From NCBI GenBank assembly GCA_009843625.1, contig VYDD01000447.1, positions 1 to 13,941 on the forward strand: a stretch of DNA of 13,941 nt. Reading direction: 5' to 3'. Source of the stretch: Gammaproteobacteria bacterium (GTDB lineage Bacteria > Gemmatimonadota > Gemmatimonadetes > Longimicrobiales > Gaopeijiaceae). The translations under genes were made by a program, and so were the position numbers. This document shows positions 1-6,753 of this stretch, in pieces. Within the stretch, counting starts at the first letter, position 1, and the number at the start of each line of letters is the position of its first letter. The notes beneath the pieces were generated by a model. It searched no databases and was not told where the DNA came from. It was given only the letters and a program-made list of their open reading frames with translations.

Positions 1-520
1 CGTTGAAGTCGCCGGGGCGGGCCGTGTCCATCAGCTCGGCCGCGAGGCCGCGCACCTGCGCGAGAGAGGGATCGGGGAGGTCGAACAGCCGCGCCACCAC
101 CCGCCGCACGTTGCCGTCCACGGCCGGCACCGCCTCCCCGAAGGCAATGCTGGCCACCGCGGCCGCGGTGTACGGCCCGATCCCCGGCAGGGCCCGCAGG
201 CCTGCGGACGACGAGGGCAACACACCGCCATGCTCATCCCGCACCTGGCGCGCGCACCGGTGTGCGTTGCGCGCGCGGGCGTAGTATCCCAGCCCCCGCC
301 ACAGCCGCAGCACCTCTTCCAGGTCGGCGTCGCCGAGCGCGCCTACATCCGGGAACCGCTCCATCCAGCGCCGGTAGAAGGGGGCCACGAAGGCGGCTCG
401 CGTCTGCTGCAGCATGACCTCCGAGATCCACACCGCGTAGGGGTCGCCGACCCCCCGCCACGGCAGGTCCCGCTTGTGCGCGTCGAACCACGCGAGCAGT
501 CTTTCGTGGATGGCTTCCAT
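1..520 (-). CDS. mutY: A/G-specific adenine DNA glycosylase MutY (partial, C-terminus off the window)
   Basis: Base-excision repair glycosylase that removes adenine mispaired with 8-oxoguanine. The 173 residues seen begin at ATG 520 and stay open to the left edge. The HhH-GPD fold is clear: LPWRG at 19-23, EVMLQQT at 34-40 with the catalytic Glu34, GLGYYARARN at 76-85, the helix-hairpin-helix LPGIGPYTAAAV at 111-122, and VDGNVRRV at 134-141 with the catalytic Asp135. The [4Fe-4S] cysteines and the C-terminal 8-oxoG recognition domain lie outside the window, so completeness cannot be judged. EVMLQQT and GLGYYARARN point to MutY rather than endonuclease III. AGGAG sits only one base before the ATG, an unusually short gap, but no better in-frame start is near. 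It diverges from the VWA gene across 89 bases in which I see no clear promoter. Confidence 0.93.
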   Translation of the reverse strand, partial: MEAIHERLLAWFDAHKRDLPWRGVGDPYAVWISEVMLQQTRAAFVAPFYRRWMERFPDVGALGDADLEEVLRLWRGLGYYARARNAHRCARQVRDEHGGVLPSSSAGLRALPGIGPYTAAAVASIAFGEAVPAVDGNVRRVVARLFDLPDPSLAQVRGLAAELMDTARPGDFN

Positions 521-609
521 TCTCCTGTGGATGGCCGGCCGCGCCGGCGGTCGTTCAGGTTGATGGACCGGCGGGTGCGAGCGGACGCTCACTCCGGGAG
601 GGCAGGGCA

Positions 610-1896
610 GTGCGCTTCACGACCTACACAAAGTATCGGCCAGGCCTGCTCGACGCCCTGAACCTCGAGGCCCTGCTCGAGCACCTCACCGACTTCCTGA
701 TGGACGGGGGTTTCGCCGGCGGCCCGCACTTTCATCCCTATTGGGGATGGTCCGGGACCGAGGACACGAGCTCCTACGACGCCCTGCAGAGGGCGATCCT
801 GGACGCCCTCATCGAGAGCGGGCAGTTCACCCCCGAGATGCTCGAGGAACTCCGCGGCGAGGGGGAGGGCGACGAGGAGGTCCAACGCCGCATCGCCCAG
901 CTCATCGACGAAATCGTGCAGAAGCTGGTGGAGGAAGGCTACCTGACCCTCGAGGGCGGCAAGGCCATGCCGCCTGCGCAGGAAATGACCGGCCAGGGGC
1001 ACATTGACGAAGCCAGGGACGCGGCCCGGAGCGTGAACTTCGGACTCACGCGCAAGGGCATGGACTTTCTGGGATATCGCGCTCTGCGCAATCTGCTTTC
1101 GGCCAGCGGGACATCCAGCTTCGGATCCCACGAAACTCCGCAGCTTGCCACCGGCGTCGAGGCCGACGCGGCGAGCCGCCCCTACGAGTACGGCGACGTG
1201 CTGAACCTGGACATTCCTGCCACCCTCCGCAGCGCGATCGAGCGTGAGGGGCTGTCGATCCCCATCGAGCTCGACTACAAGGACCTCATGGTGCGCCAGA
1301 CCGAGTACCGGTCCTCGTGCGCCACGGTGCTCATGCTCGATGTGTCGCACTCGATGATCCTCTACGGGGAGGACCGCTTCGGGCCCGCCAAGCAGGTTGC
1401 CTTGGCGCTGACCCACCTCATCCGCACGCAGTTTCCGGGGGACGTGCTCAAGGTGGTGACCTTCGGCGACCGCGCGACGGAGATCCCGCTGTCGCAGTTG
1501 GCGCGTGCCCAGGTGGGGCCGTTCCACACCAACACCGCGGAAGGCCTCCTGATCGCGCGCCGCCTGCTCAAGGCGCAGAAGAAGGACATGATGCAGATCA
1601 TCATGATCACCGACGGCAAGCCCTCCGCGGTGACTCTTCCCAACGGCCGCATCTACAAGAACTCGGGCGCGCCCGACGGCCTCATTCTGCGGCGGACGTT
1701 CCGCGAGGTGGCTGCATGCCGGAATGCGGGCATCCACATCAACACCTTCATGCTGGCCCGCGACCCCTACCTGGTGCGCTTCGTGCGCGAGGTGACCGAG
1801 ATCTCGCGCGGAAAGGCCTACTTCACGAGTTCGCTCACCCTGGGGCAGTACATCATGATGGACTTCCTCAGGCGCAAGCAGCGGCGGATCGCCTGA
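610..1896 (+). CDS. VWA-domain (MIDAS) protein with helical N-terminal region
   Basis: A 428-residue protein of the bacterial VWA group that usually works with a MoxR/Mg-chelatase-like AAA+ ATPase; the exact role is unknown. The GTG start at 610 is chosen because GGGAGGG lies about 6 bases upstream. The N-terminal 200 or so residues are charged and helical with no recognised domain. The VWA domain covers about residues 236-400. Its metal-ion-dependent adhesion site is intact: DVSHS (Asp244, Ser246, Ser248), a Thr in HTNTAEG (307-309) and the Asp of ITDGKP (Asp335). There is no signal peptide or membrane segment, so it is probably cytoplasmic. No AAA+ partner is in the window; the gene stands alone between divergent mutY and the convergent hem operon. 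The VWA call is firm; chelatase or chaperone activity would be a guess. Confidence 0.87.
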   Translation: MRFTTYTKYRPGLLDALNLEALLEHLTDFLMDGGFAGGPHFHPYWGWSGTEDTSSYDALQRAILDALIESGQFTPEMLEELRGEGEGDEEVQRRIAQLIDEIVQKLVEEGYLTLEGGKAMPPAQEMTGQGHIDEARDAARSVNFGLTRKGMDFLGYRALRNLLSASGTSSFGSHETPQLATGVEADAASRPYEYGDVLNLDIPATLRSAIEREGLSIPIELDYKDLMVRQTEYRSSCATVLMLDVSHSMILYGEDRFGPAKQVALALTHLIRTQFPGDVLKVVTFGDRATEIPLSQLARAQVGPFHTNTAEGLLIARRLLKAQKKDMMQIIMITDGKPSAVTLPNGRIYKNSGAPDGLILRRTFREVAACRNAGIHINTFMLARDPYLVRFVREVTEISRGKAYFTSSLTLGQYIMMDFLRRKQRRIA

Positions 1897-1916
1897 GAAG
1901 GAGCTGGAAGCCCGGC

Positions 1917-1955
1917 GTTCGAATGTCGAACTAACTGGACTTAGTCCGATTAGTT
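1917..1955. terminator. Overlapping hairpins between convergent genes, probable bidirectional terminator
   Basis: Only 61 bases separate the stop of the plus-strand VWA gene (1896) from the stop of the minus-strand gene (1958). GTTCGA-ATG-TCGAAC (1917-1931) is a perfect 6-bp stem. A longer hairpin follows: AACTAA (1929-1934) pairs with TTAGTT (1950-1955) and GGAC (1937-1940) with GTCC (1944-1947), with a two-base mismatch between the stems. The two hairpins share 1929-1931, so they exclude each other. The AT-rich outer stem and TTAGTTTAT at the end resemble an intrinsic terminator, though there is no long U-tract. The stretch is notably AT-rich for this window. Confidence 0.5.
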
Positions 1956-1957
1956 TA

Positions 1958-2344
1958 TCACGAGCCCCGGCTGCGTCCCAGCCCGGCCGCCGGCCTCGGC
2001 ACCAATGCGGCGAGCACTTCGGCCAGTTCCTGCGTCCCGGCGGCGGCGATCTCGCGATCCCGGCCCCCCTGCGCAAGTGCCGCGCCCGCGCAGGCCTCCA
2101 GGCCTTCGACCGTCGTCCAGTCCACGCCCAGGGCTCCGGCGAGGGTGGTGAGCAGCTCGTCGGCATAGTTCAGCCGCGTCGCGCGGCGGCCGGCGTTCAG
2201 GTCCTCCCACGAAGACTGGCGCCTGCTCCGGGTCGGGTCGCGGGCCTTCTCGCGCTCGTAGATCCCGCGCGCCAGTCGTTCGCGCAGTGCGCGGCGCAGC
2301 TCCCGCCTCCGGTCCCCTGCTTCCGTCGGTGCGGTGGGTGTCAT
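1958..2344 (-). CDS. Small hypothetical protein, RyR-domain-like
   Basis: A 128-residue, Arg-rich, probably cytoplasmic protein. Its ATG (2344) overlaps the stop of the HmuY-like gene as ATGA, so translation is probably coupled and the start is well fixed. It has no signal peptide or membrane segment. Residues 25-76 (IYER at 28-31, WEDL at 46-49, a basic stretch, then NYADELL at 59-65 and GALGVDW at 70-76) resemble the small bacterial RyR domain pattern (an A-x-x-I-[HY]-E-x-Y-like helix, then W-x-x-L, then R-x-x-x-x-x-A-x-x-L). The match is by eye and weak at the N-terminal part. The remaining C-terminal 50 residues are Ala/Gly/Arg-rich and unrecognised. Its position at the end of a haem-related operon is the only functional hint. 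Confidence 0.62.
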   Translation of the reverse strand: MTPTAPTEAGDRRRELRRALRERLARGIYEREKARDPTRSRRQSSWEDLNAGRRATRLNYADELLTTLAGALGVDWTTVEGLEACAGAALAQGGRDREIAAAGTQELAEVLAALVPRPAAGLGRSRGS

Positions 2345-3006
2345 CGTTCGCCGCTGGCGCGGGATGGGTCCCCGGCGTCCGGCTCGCGATTCACGGCTTC
2401 GCCGGCCTCCGCAGGCGTCGCCACCGAGCGGCCGCCCGCCCCCTGGTAGACGTAGCGGAAGGTCAGGCATCCGGGCTGGGCGCCCGGGCAGTAGTATCCC
2501 AAAAGCTGCAGCTTGGCATAGCGGCCGTCGGCCGTCCGGACCGCATAGACGGCGGGGTGCGGCGTCAGGAGGTGGCTTGTCCAGCCGTAGGCATACCAGC
2601 GCTCGATGGCGGCGTTGACCGAATCGCGCCGCACCCGGGTCTCCACGTAAGGTGCGTCGGGCAGCTCCGAAACCGCGTCGAGGTCGGTCTCCTCCAGGCG
2701 GATGATCCCGCCTTCCCCGGAAAAGCCGGGGCCGCCGTTGGCGATGATGTGGAAGCGCCGAAAAGCCAGATCCCACTCACCAGGTCCCGGGTTCACCACC
2801 ACCGAGCCGCGCGAGAAGTCGAAGAATTGCCACGCGCCGGTGGAAGTGGCATCCACGGTGTAGTCGATGGGGCCGACGAGCGTCTCACCGGCCTCGGAGG
2901 GGTCCGGGGGCGTCGGGACGTGGGCCTCGACCACGGGCCGGCCGAAGGACATGGTCACCAGCACAACGGCCAGGACCACGATGATGCCGACCAGCACGGC
3001 CGGCAC
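2341..3006 (-). CDS. HmuY-family protein, N-terminally membrane-anchored
   Basis: A 221-residue protein resembling the HmuY family, known for extracytoplasmic haem-binding proteins of Bacteroidota and relatives. Residues 3-19 are a hydrophobic signal anchor with no lipobox cysteine, unlike the lipidated HmuY of Porphyromonas. Family-like features are WDLAFRRFHI (78-87) followed by NGG (90-92), a tryptophan/tyrosine patch WYAYGW (137-142), VYAVRT-DGRYAKLQ (153-167), and LLGYYC....GCLTFRYVYQ (168-188) with Cys173 and Cys180 that could form a disulfide. The tail after about 190 looks disordered. The GTG at 3006 has GGAGA about 7 bases upstream and lies 20 bases after the hemB stop. HmuY haem ligation is by two His in the founding member; His86, His145 and His150 are available, but I cannot assign ligands. 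Family is fairly secure; haem binding is inferred. Confidence 0.72.
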   Translation of the reverse strand: MPAVLVGIIVVLAVVLVTMSFGRPVVEAHVPTPPDPSEAGETLVGPIDYTVDATSTGAWQFFDFSRGSVVVNPGPGEWDLAFRRFHIIANGGPGFSGEGGIIRLEETDLDAVSELPDAPYVETRVRRDSVNAAIERWYAYGWTSHLLTPHPAVYAVRTADGRYAKLQLLGYYCPGAQPGCLTFRYVYQGAGGRSVATPAEAGEAVNREPDAGDPSRASGER

Positions 3007-3026
3007 CCGGTTCTCCGGGCGGATCC

Positions 3027-4010
3027 TCAGGCGTCTTCGCGCAGCCAGCGTGCGGCCTCCACGGCGTAGTAGGTGACGATGATGTCCGCGCCCGCCCGCT
3101 TGATCGCGCCCAGACTCTCCAGCGCCACCGCCCTCTCGTCGATCCAGCCGCGCTCGCCCGCGGCGCGCATCATGCTGAACTCACCGGACACCTGGTAGGC
3201 CGCGGTGGGCGCGCGGAAGGCGTCCTTCACCCGCCGGATCACGTCGAGGCACGGGCCCGCCGGCTTCACCATCACGATGTCCGCGCCCTCCTCCAGGTCG
3301 GCCTGCACCTCGCGCAGCGCCTCGTCGCTGTTGGCGGGGTCCATCTGGTGGGTGCGGCGGTCGCCGTGCGAGGGCGCCGAGTGGGCCGCGTCGCGGAAGG
3401 GGCCGTAGAAGCCCGAGGCGTACTTGGCGGCGTACGACACGATGGGGGTCGAGCCGTGGCCCGCCTCGTCCAGAGCCGCGCGGATCGCGCCCACGCGCCC
3501 GTCCAGCATGTCGCTCGGGGCCACCGCGTCCGCTCCCGCGCGGGCGTGAGAGACAGCGGCCCGGGCGAGCAGGGGCAGGGTGGCTTCCTCGTCCGGAGAG
3601 CCGTCCGCCGCAAGGATGGCGCAGTGGCCGTGGTCGGTGTACTGGCAGAGGCACACGTCGGTCCAAACCAGCAGGTCGGGGTAGCGCGCCTTGAGTTCAC
3701 GTACCGTCCGCGGCACCAGGCCACCCTCCGCGTAGGCTTCGGAGCCCAGCGCGTCCTTGTGGTCGGGAACGCCGAAGAGGAGCACGGCGCCCACCCCCGC
3801 GTCCGCGGCCGTCCCGGCTTCCTCCACTAGCAGCCCCGCAGAGAAGCGGTGTATGCCGGGCATGCTGGGCACGGGCTGGCGCCGTCCTTCGCCCGGCACC
3901 ACGAAGAGCGGATACACGAGATCTTCCACCCGGAGCGCGCTCTCGCGCACCAGGCGGCGCCAGGCAGGCGACTGCCGGAGGCGGCGGAGGCGGTGCTGCG
4001 GATAGGCCAT
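3027..4010 (-). CDS. hemB: Delta-aminolevulinic acid dehydratase (porphobilinogen synthase) HemB
   Basis: Condenses two 5-aminolevulinate molecules to porphobilinogen, the second committed step of tetrapyrrole synthesis, in the cytoplasm. The 327 residues are normal for the family, and ATG 4010 gives the usual N-terminus (YPQHRLRRLRQSPAWRRLVRE). The active-site zinc cysteines are Cys120, Cys122 and Cys130 in DVCLCQYTDHGHC. The two substrate lysines are Lys196 in YAAKYASGFYGPF and the Schiff-base Lys249 in MVKPAGPCLD. VAPSDMLDGRVGAIR (163-177) and YQVSGEF are also typical. The full cysteine triad marks a zinc-dependent rather than magnesium-only enzyme. It lies 46 bases after hemA and 20 before the HmuY-like gene, on the same strand. 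The ribosome binding site is weak, which suggests dependence on upstream translation. Confidence 0.97.
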   Translation of the reverse strand: MAYPQHRLRRLRQSPAWRRLVRESALRVEDLVYPLFVVPGEGRRQPVPSMPGIHRFSAGLLVEEAGTAADAGVGAVLLFGVPDHKDALGSEAYAEGGLVPRTVRELKARYPDLLVWTDVCLCQYTDHGHCAILAADGSPDEEATLPLLARAAVSHARAGADAVAPSDMLDGRVGAIRAALDEAGHGSTPIVSYAAKYASGFYGPFRDAAHSAPSHGDRRTHQMDPANSDEALREVQADLEEGADIVMVKPAGPCLDVIRRVKDAFRAPTAAYQVSGEFSMMRAAGERGWIDERAVALESLGAIKRAGADIIVTYYAVEAARWLREDA

Positions 4011-4056
4011 GCGTCGGGATGCCGCCGTTCTGCGGGAGGGCCGTCCGCCGCGGCGT

Positions 4057-5376
4057 TCAGCCGGCGCCGTTGGGCGCGTGTTCGCCGTTGGACTCCACAG
4101 GCTCGTCCGGCGTGAGCTGGAAGATCTCCTTGACCGCCGCCAGACTGGAAACCCCCTCGGAAGTCTCCAGGTCGAGCTCGCGCAGGTGGCAGGTGGGCTG
4201 GTGCAGAAGCCGGGCCACCAGCGAGCGGGTGTAGCGCTCCAGGCGGTCGCGGTTCGATTCGTCGAAGCCGGGCAGGTGCCGGCGCACTTCCTCGTCCGCG
4301 ATCCTGTAGAAGCTCTCGCGCAGCGACCGGAGCACCGGGACCACCTGCAGCGTGTCGAACCAGTCGACGAAGTTCTGGAGTTCCTCCTCGACAATGCGCT
4401 CGACGTGGGGAATCTGCTTGCTGCGGCGGATCAGGTTCTCCTGCACGATGTCGCCCAGGCTGTCCAGGTCGCGCAGGAAGACGTTGGGAATGCGGCCGGC
4501 GCTGGATTCGACATCCCTGGGGTTGGCGATGTCGATGATCACCAGCGGCCTTCGACCCCGCTCGCGCATGATGGCGCAGAGGGTCGCGGCGGTGATGACC
4601 GGATTCGGGGCGGAGGTCGCCGTCACCACGACGCTGGCCCGCTTCAGCGCGGCGTGGAGTTCGTCGAACGGCCGCGCGGTCCCGCCGAACTCGTCCGCGA
4701 CCGCCTGCGCGCGTGCGGCGGAACGATTCACGATGGTCAGGCTGCGGGGTCGTTTCCCGGCGAAATTGCGCGCGGCCTGGGCGCCGGTGCGTCCCGCGCC
4801 CACCACCAGCACCGCCTGCTCGGACAGGTCGGGGAGAATGTTGGTTGCCAGCCGCACCGCGGCGAACGCCACCGACGCCGATCCCTTGCCGATATCCGTT
4901 TCCGCGCGCGCCCGCTTCCCCGTGCGCACGGCGGACTGGAACAGCCGGGTCAGATACGGCCCGCAGGTTCCCTCCTCCTCAGCCAGGGCGTAGGCCTGCC
5001 GCACCTGTCCCAGCACCTGCGGCTCGCCGATCATGAGCGAATCGAGTCCGGCGGCCACGCGGAAGAGGTGATGAACTCCCTCGCGCCCGCTGAGGGAGAA
5101 CGTGTGACGCGAGGTGGATACGGCGTCGTTGTCCTTTACGTCGCGCAGCCTGTGACGCATCAGCTCGATGGCCCGAGCCGGCTCGCGCGTCCAGGCGAAG
5201 ATCTCGGTGCGCGTGCAGGTGGACAGGACCACGCTCTCGCGAACCACGCGGTCGCCGTCCGCGCCGTCGACGAGCGTTCCCAGCAACTCGCGCGCTTCTT
5301 CGCCGGAAAGCGCCAACTGGTCCCGGGCCGCGGCCGGGGCGACCCTGTGGTTGGTCCCGAATACCAGGAGTTCCAC
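4057..5376 (-). CDS. hemA: Glutamyl-tRNA reductase HemA
   Basis: Reduces glutamyl-tRNA to glutamate-1-semialdehyde with NADPH, the first step of the C5 route to haem. I choose GTG 5376 (439 residues): AGGGAG lies just upstream, the protein then begins ELLVFGTNHRVAP as the family does, and the frame further upstream runs through the predicted promoter. The catalytic cysteine is Cys54 in STCTRTEIF. The substrate-recognition segment GLDSLMIGEPQVLGQV, the dinucleotide-binding VVGAGRTGAQA, NRSAARA and the C-terminal dimerisation helix (WFDTLQVVPVLRSLRESF) follow in order. Two spots differ from the common consensus: STCNR is STCTR, and GAGEM is GAGRT. No hemC or hemD follows; hemB is next. A Fur-box-like palindrome lies on its predicted -10, so iron control is plausible. 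Confidence 0.95.
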   Translation of the reverse strand: MELLVFGTNHRVAPAAARDQLALSGEEARELLGTLVDGADGDRVVRESVVLSTCTRTEIFAWTREPARAIELMRHRLRDVKDNDAVSTSRHTFSLSGREGVHHLFRVAAGLDSLMIGEPQVLGQVRQAYALAEEEGTCGPYLTRLFQSAVRTGKRARAETDIGKGSASVAFAAVRLATNILPDLSEQAVLVVGAGRTGAQAARNFAGKRPRSLTIVNRSAARAQAVADEFGGTARPFDELHAALKRASVVVTATSAPNPVITAATLCAIMRERGRRPLVIIDIANPRDVESSAGRIPNVFLRDLDSLGDIVQENLIRRSKQIPHVERIVEEELQNFVDWFDTLQVVPVLRSLRESFYRIADEEVRRHLPGFDESNRDRLERYTRSLVARLLHQPTCHLRELDLETSEGVSSLAAVKEIFQLTPDEPVESNGEHAPNGAG

Positions 5377-5461
5377 TGTCTCCCTGGGGTTGAAGCGTCG
5401 TGCCGGGCCGATACGTCCCGGGCGGGTTCCGAGCCTGCCGTGGCAACGGGCGGGCAGAAGA

Positions 5462-5476
5462 TGATAATAGTTATCG
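5462..5476. promoter_or_regulatory. Fur-box-like palindrome between hemA and the ferredoxin gene
   Basis: TGATAATAGTTATCG contains the perfect inverted repeat GATAA-TAG-TTATC. Against the 7-1-7 Fur consensus (TGATAAT-N-ATTATCA) it agrees at 12 of 14 half-site positions. It lies in an AT-rich island inside very GC-rich DNA, in the 200-base region between divergent hemA and the ferredoxin gene, and covers the predicted hemA -10. A Fur-family or other dimeric metalloregulator is the natural reading, but the regulator of this organism is unknown. Confidence 0.45.
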
Positions 5477-5493
5477 ATACGGCACGCCTTCAA
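5464..5493 (-). promoter_or_regulatory. Predicted sigma70-type promoter of the hemA operon
   Basis: On the minus strand, TTGAAG (5493-5488) and TATTAT (5469-5464) are separated by 18 bases, matching the -35 at 4 of 6 and the -10 at 5 of 6 positions. Transcription would begin near 5457, giving about an 80-base leader before the GTG at 5376. This argues against the longer hemA frame that would start at 5493, inside the -35. Plus-strand transcription for the ferredoxin operon may use the same island (GATAAT at 5463-5468), but its -35 is poor. Confidence 0.45.
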
Positions 5494-5576
5494 CCTTGCC
5501 CGGTTTCGCGGCCCTGGAGATGTTCAGCCGTCCCGGCCGACACCGGCGAGGACTCTACTTCAGCGACGGGATCCCG

Positions 5577-5822
5577 GTGAGCGACATTGACGAGCGACGG
5601 ACCGGAGACCTTCTGATCCGAATCGACCGGGATCTCTGCGTGGGCTTCGGCGACTGCATCGAGGCTGCCGCAGCCGCCTTCGAGCTGGATGATGAGGGGA
5701 TCGCGGTCTTCAGGGAGGGCATCGACGGCGTGGACCGCGAGACCCTGCTGGCCGCCTGCGACGAGTGCCCGGTTGACGCGATTTCCGTACTCGATGCCGA
5801 CGGAACTCAGCTCGTGCCCTGA
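5577..5822 (+). CDS. Small single-cluster ferredoxin
   Basis: An acidic 81-residue electron carrier of the single-cluster type common beside cytochrome P450 and radical enzymes. The cluster motif is Cys21-VGFGD-Cys27, then ACDECPVDAI with Cys61 and Cys64. In the usual C-x2-C-x2-C pattern the middle ligand would be at position 24, which is Phe here. Such proteins usually hold a [3Fe-4S] cluster, unless Cys61 supplies a fourth ligand. AAAAAFELDDEGIAVF is typical of the family. I take GTG 5577 as start because the conserved region begins soon after. An in-frame ATG at 5520 would give 100 residues, but its GGAG abuts the ATG and the extra N-terminus does not look like the family. The Mrp gene begins 22 bases downstream, suggesting a shared transcript and Fe-S chemistry. 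Confidence 0.82.
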   Translation: MSDIDERRTGDLLIRIDRDLCVGFGDCIEAAAAAFELDDEGIAVFREGIDGVDRETLLAACDECPVDAISVLDADGTQLVP

Positions 5823-5844
5823 TCGGCTGCGCAGTCCCGGTACC

Positions 5845-6753
5845 ATGAGAAAGATCCGCACCTACCACGAGGTGGAATCGCAGACGGGCGACCTGCTCGT
5901 GGATCAGATCAGGGGCCAGCGGCGGCGGCTCGACAGCCGGCTGGCCGGGATTCGCAATCTGGTCGCCGTCGGCAGCGGCAAGGGAGGGGTGGGCAAGAGC
6001 CTGGTGACCGCGAACCTGGCTGCCGCTCTGGCCGCGGAAGGCTGCACGGTCGGCGCGCTGGACGCGGACCTGAACGGCCCGTCGCTGGCCCGCATGCTGG
6101 GTGCGTCCGGGAAGCGGCTGGTGGATGGGGCGGAGGGTGTGGTTCCGGCGCCGGCCGCAGGGGGTGTCCGGGTGATGTCGATGGAGCTGCTGCAGAGCGA
6201 GGCCGACGCTCCGCTGCGCTGGCGGGCGCCCTCCGGTGACGGCTTCCTGTGGCAGAGTTCCATCGAAACCGGTGCCGTGCGCGAGTTTCTGTCCGACGTG
6301 GCGTGGGGTGACCTCGACTTCCTGCTGATGGATCTGCCTCCGGGTACCGACAAGATGGAGCGCGTCTTCCAGCTCCTGCCGGGACTCGAGACGCTGCTTC
6401 TGGTGACGACTCCGTCCGAGATGTCCCGCCGGGTGGTGGCCCGGGCGGCGCGTCTGGCGCGCGAGCAGGGAATCCCGACGGTAGGCCTGGTGGCGAACAT
6501 GACCGAATACGTCTGCCCGTGCTGCGGTCACTCGGATCCGCTCTTTCCCGGAGACGGCGTCGCCCGCCTGGCCGCAGCCACCGGTCTGGAGATCTGGGGC
6601 CGAATCCCCTTCGATCCCCGTCTGGGCGAAGCGTCCGACCGCGGGGTTCCCGCCGTGGTCGCCAGCGAAGATTCGCCGAGCGCGCGCGCCTTCCGGGCGC
6701 TGGCGCGGAGGATCGCCGAACCCCGAGAGGCGGGGGAGGAGCAAGCCCGATGA
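5845..6753 (+). CDS. mrp: Mrp/NBP35-family P-loop ATPase (Fe-S carrier type)
   Basis: A 302-residue ParA/MinD-superfamily ATPase of the ApbC/Mrp/NBP35 group, which binds and delivers [4Fe-4S] clusters. The deviant Walker A GSGKGGVGKS lies at 43-52 with the signature Lys46. DADLNGPSLARMLG follows, then the switch region MDLPPGTDKMERV, where the family usually has PPGTGD. The C-terminal metal site is Cys224-P-C-Cys227 in EYVCPCCGH; the usual form is CPHCG, so there is one extra cysteine. The N-terminal MIP18-like domain of many bacterial Mrp proteins is absent and replaced by a 40-residue charged segment. Its stop overlaps the next ATG (ATGA). Lying between a ferredoxin and PCP_red-containing proteins, it may be a dedicated cluster carrier for this locus; that is inference. 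Confidence 0.87.
   Translation: MRKIRTYHEVESQTGDLLVDQIRGQRRRLDSRLAGIRNLVAVGSGKGGVGKSLVTANLAAALAAEGCTVGALDADLNGPSLARMLGASGKRLVDGAEGVVPAPAAGGVRVMSMELLQSEADAPLRWRAPSGDGFLWQSSIETGAVREFLSDVAWGDLDFLLMDLPPGTDKMERVFQLLPGLETLLLVTTPSEMSRRVVARAARLAREQGIPTVGLVANMTEYVCPCCGHSDPLFPGDGVARLAAATGLEIWGRIPFDPRLGEASDRGVPAVVASEDSPSARAFRALARRIAEPREAGEEQAR

Noticed and set aside
521..609. Divergent promoters between mutY and the VWA gene
   Set aside because: The GC-rich 89 bases contain GGCCGGC-type repeats but no convincing -35/-10 pair on either strand.
589..2166. Long open frame on the minus strand opposite the VWA gene
   Set aside because: Composition is that of a reverse-strand shadow (His/Val/Gly-rich, no domain); the plus-strand frame has an intact MIDAS site and a good ribosome binding site.
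5377..5493. Longer N-terminus for hemA starting at TTG 5493
   Set aside because: The extra 39 residues do not resemble the family and the codons coincide with the predicted promoter and Fur-like site.
4009..5580. Long plus-strand open frame across hemA
   Set aside because: Antisense to an unmistakable glutamyl-tRNA reductase; no recognisable motif of its own.
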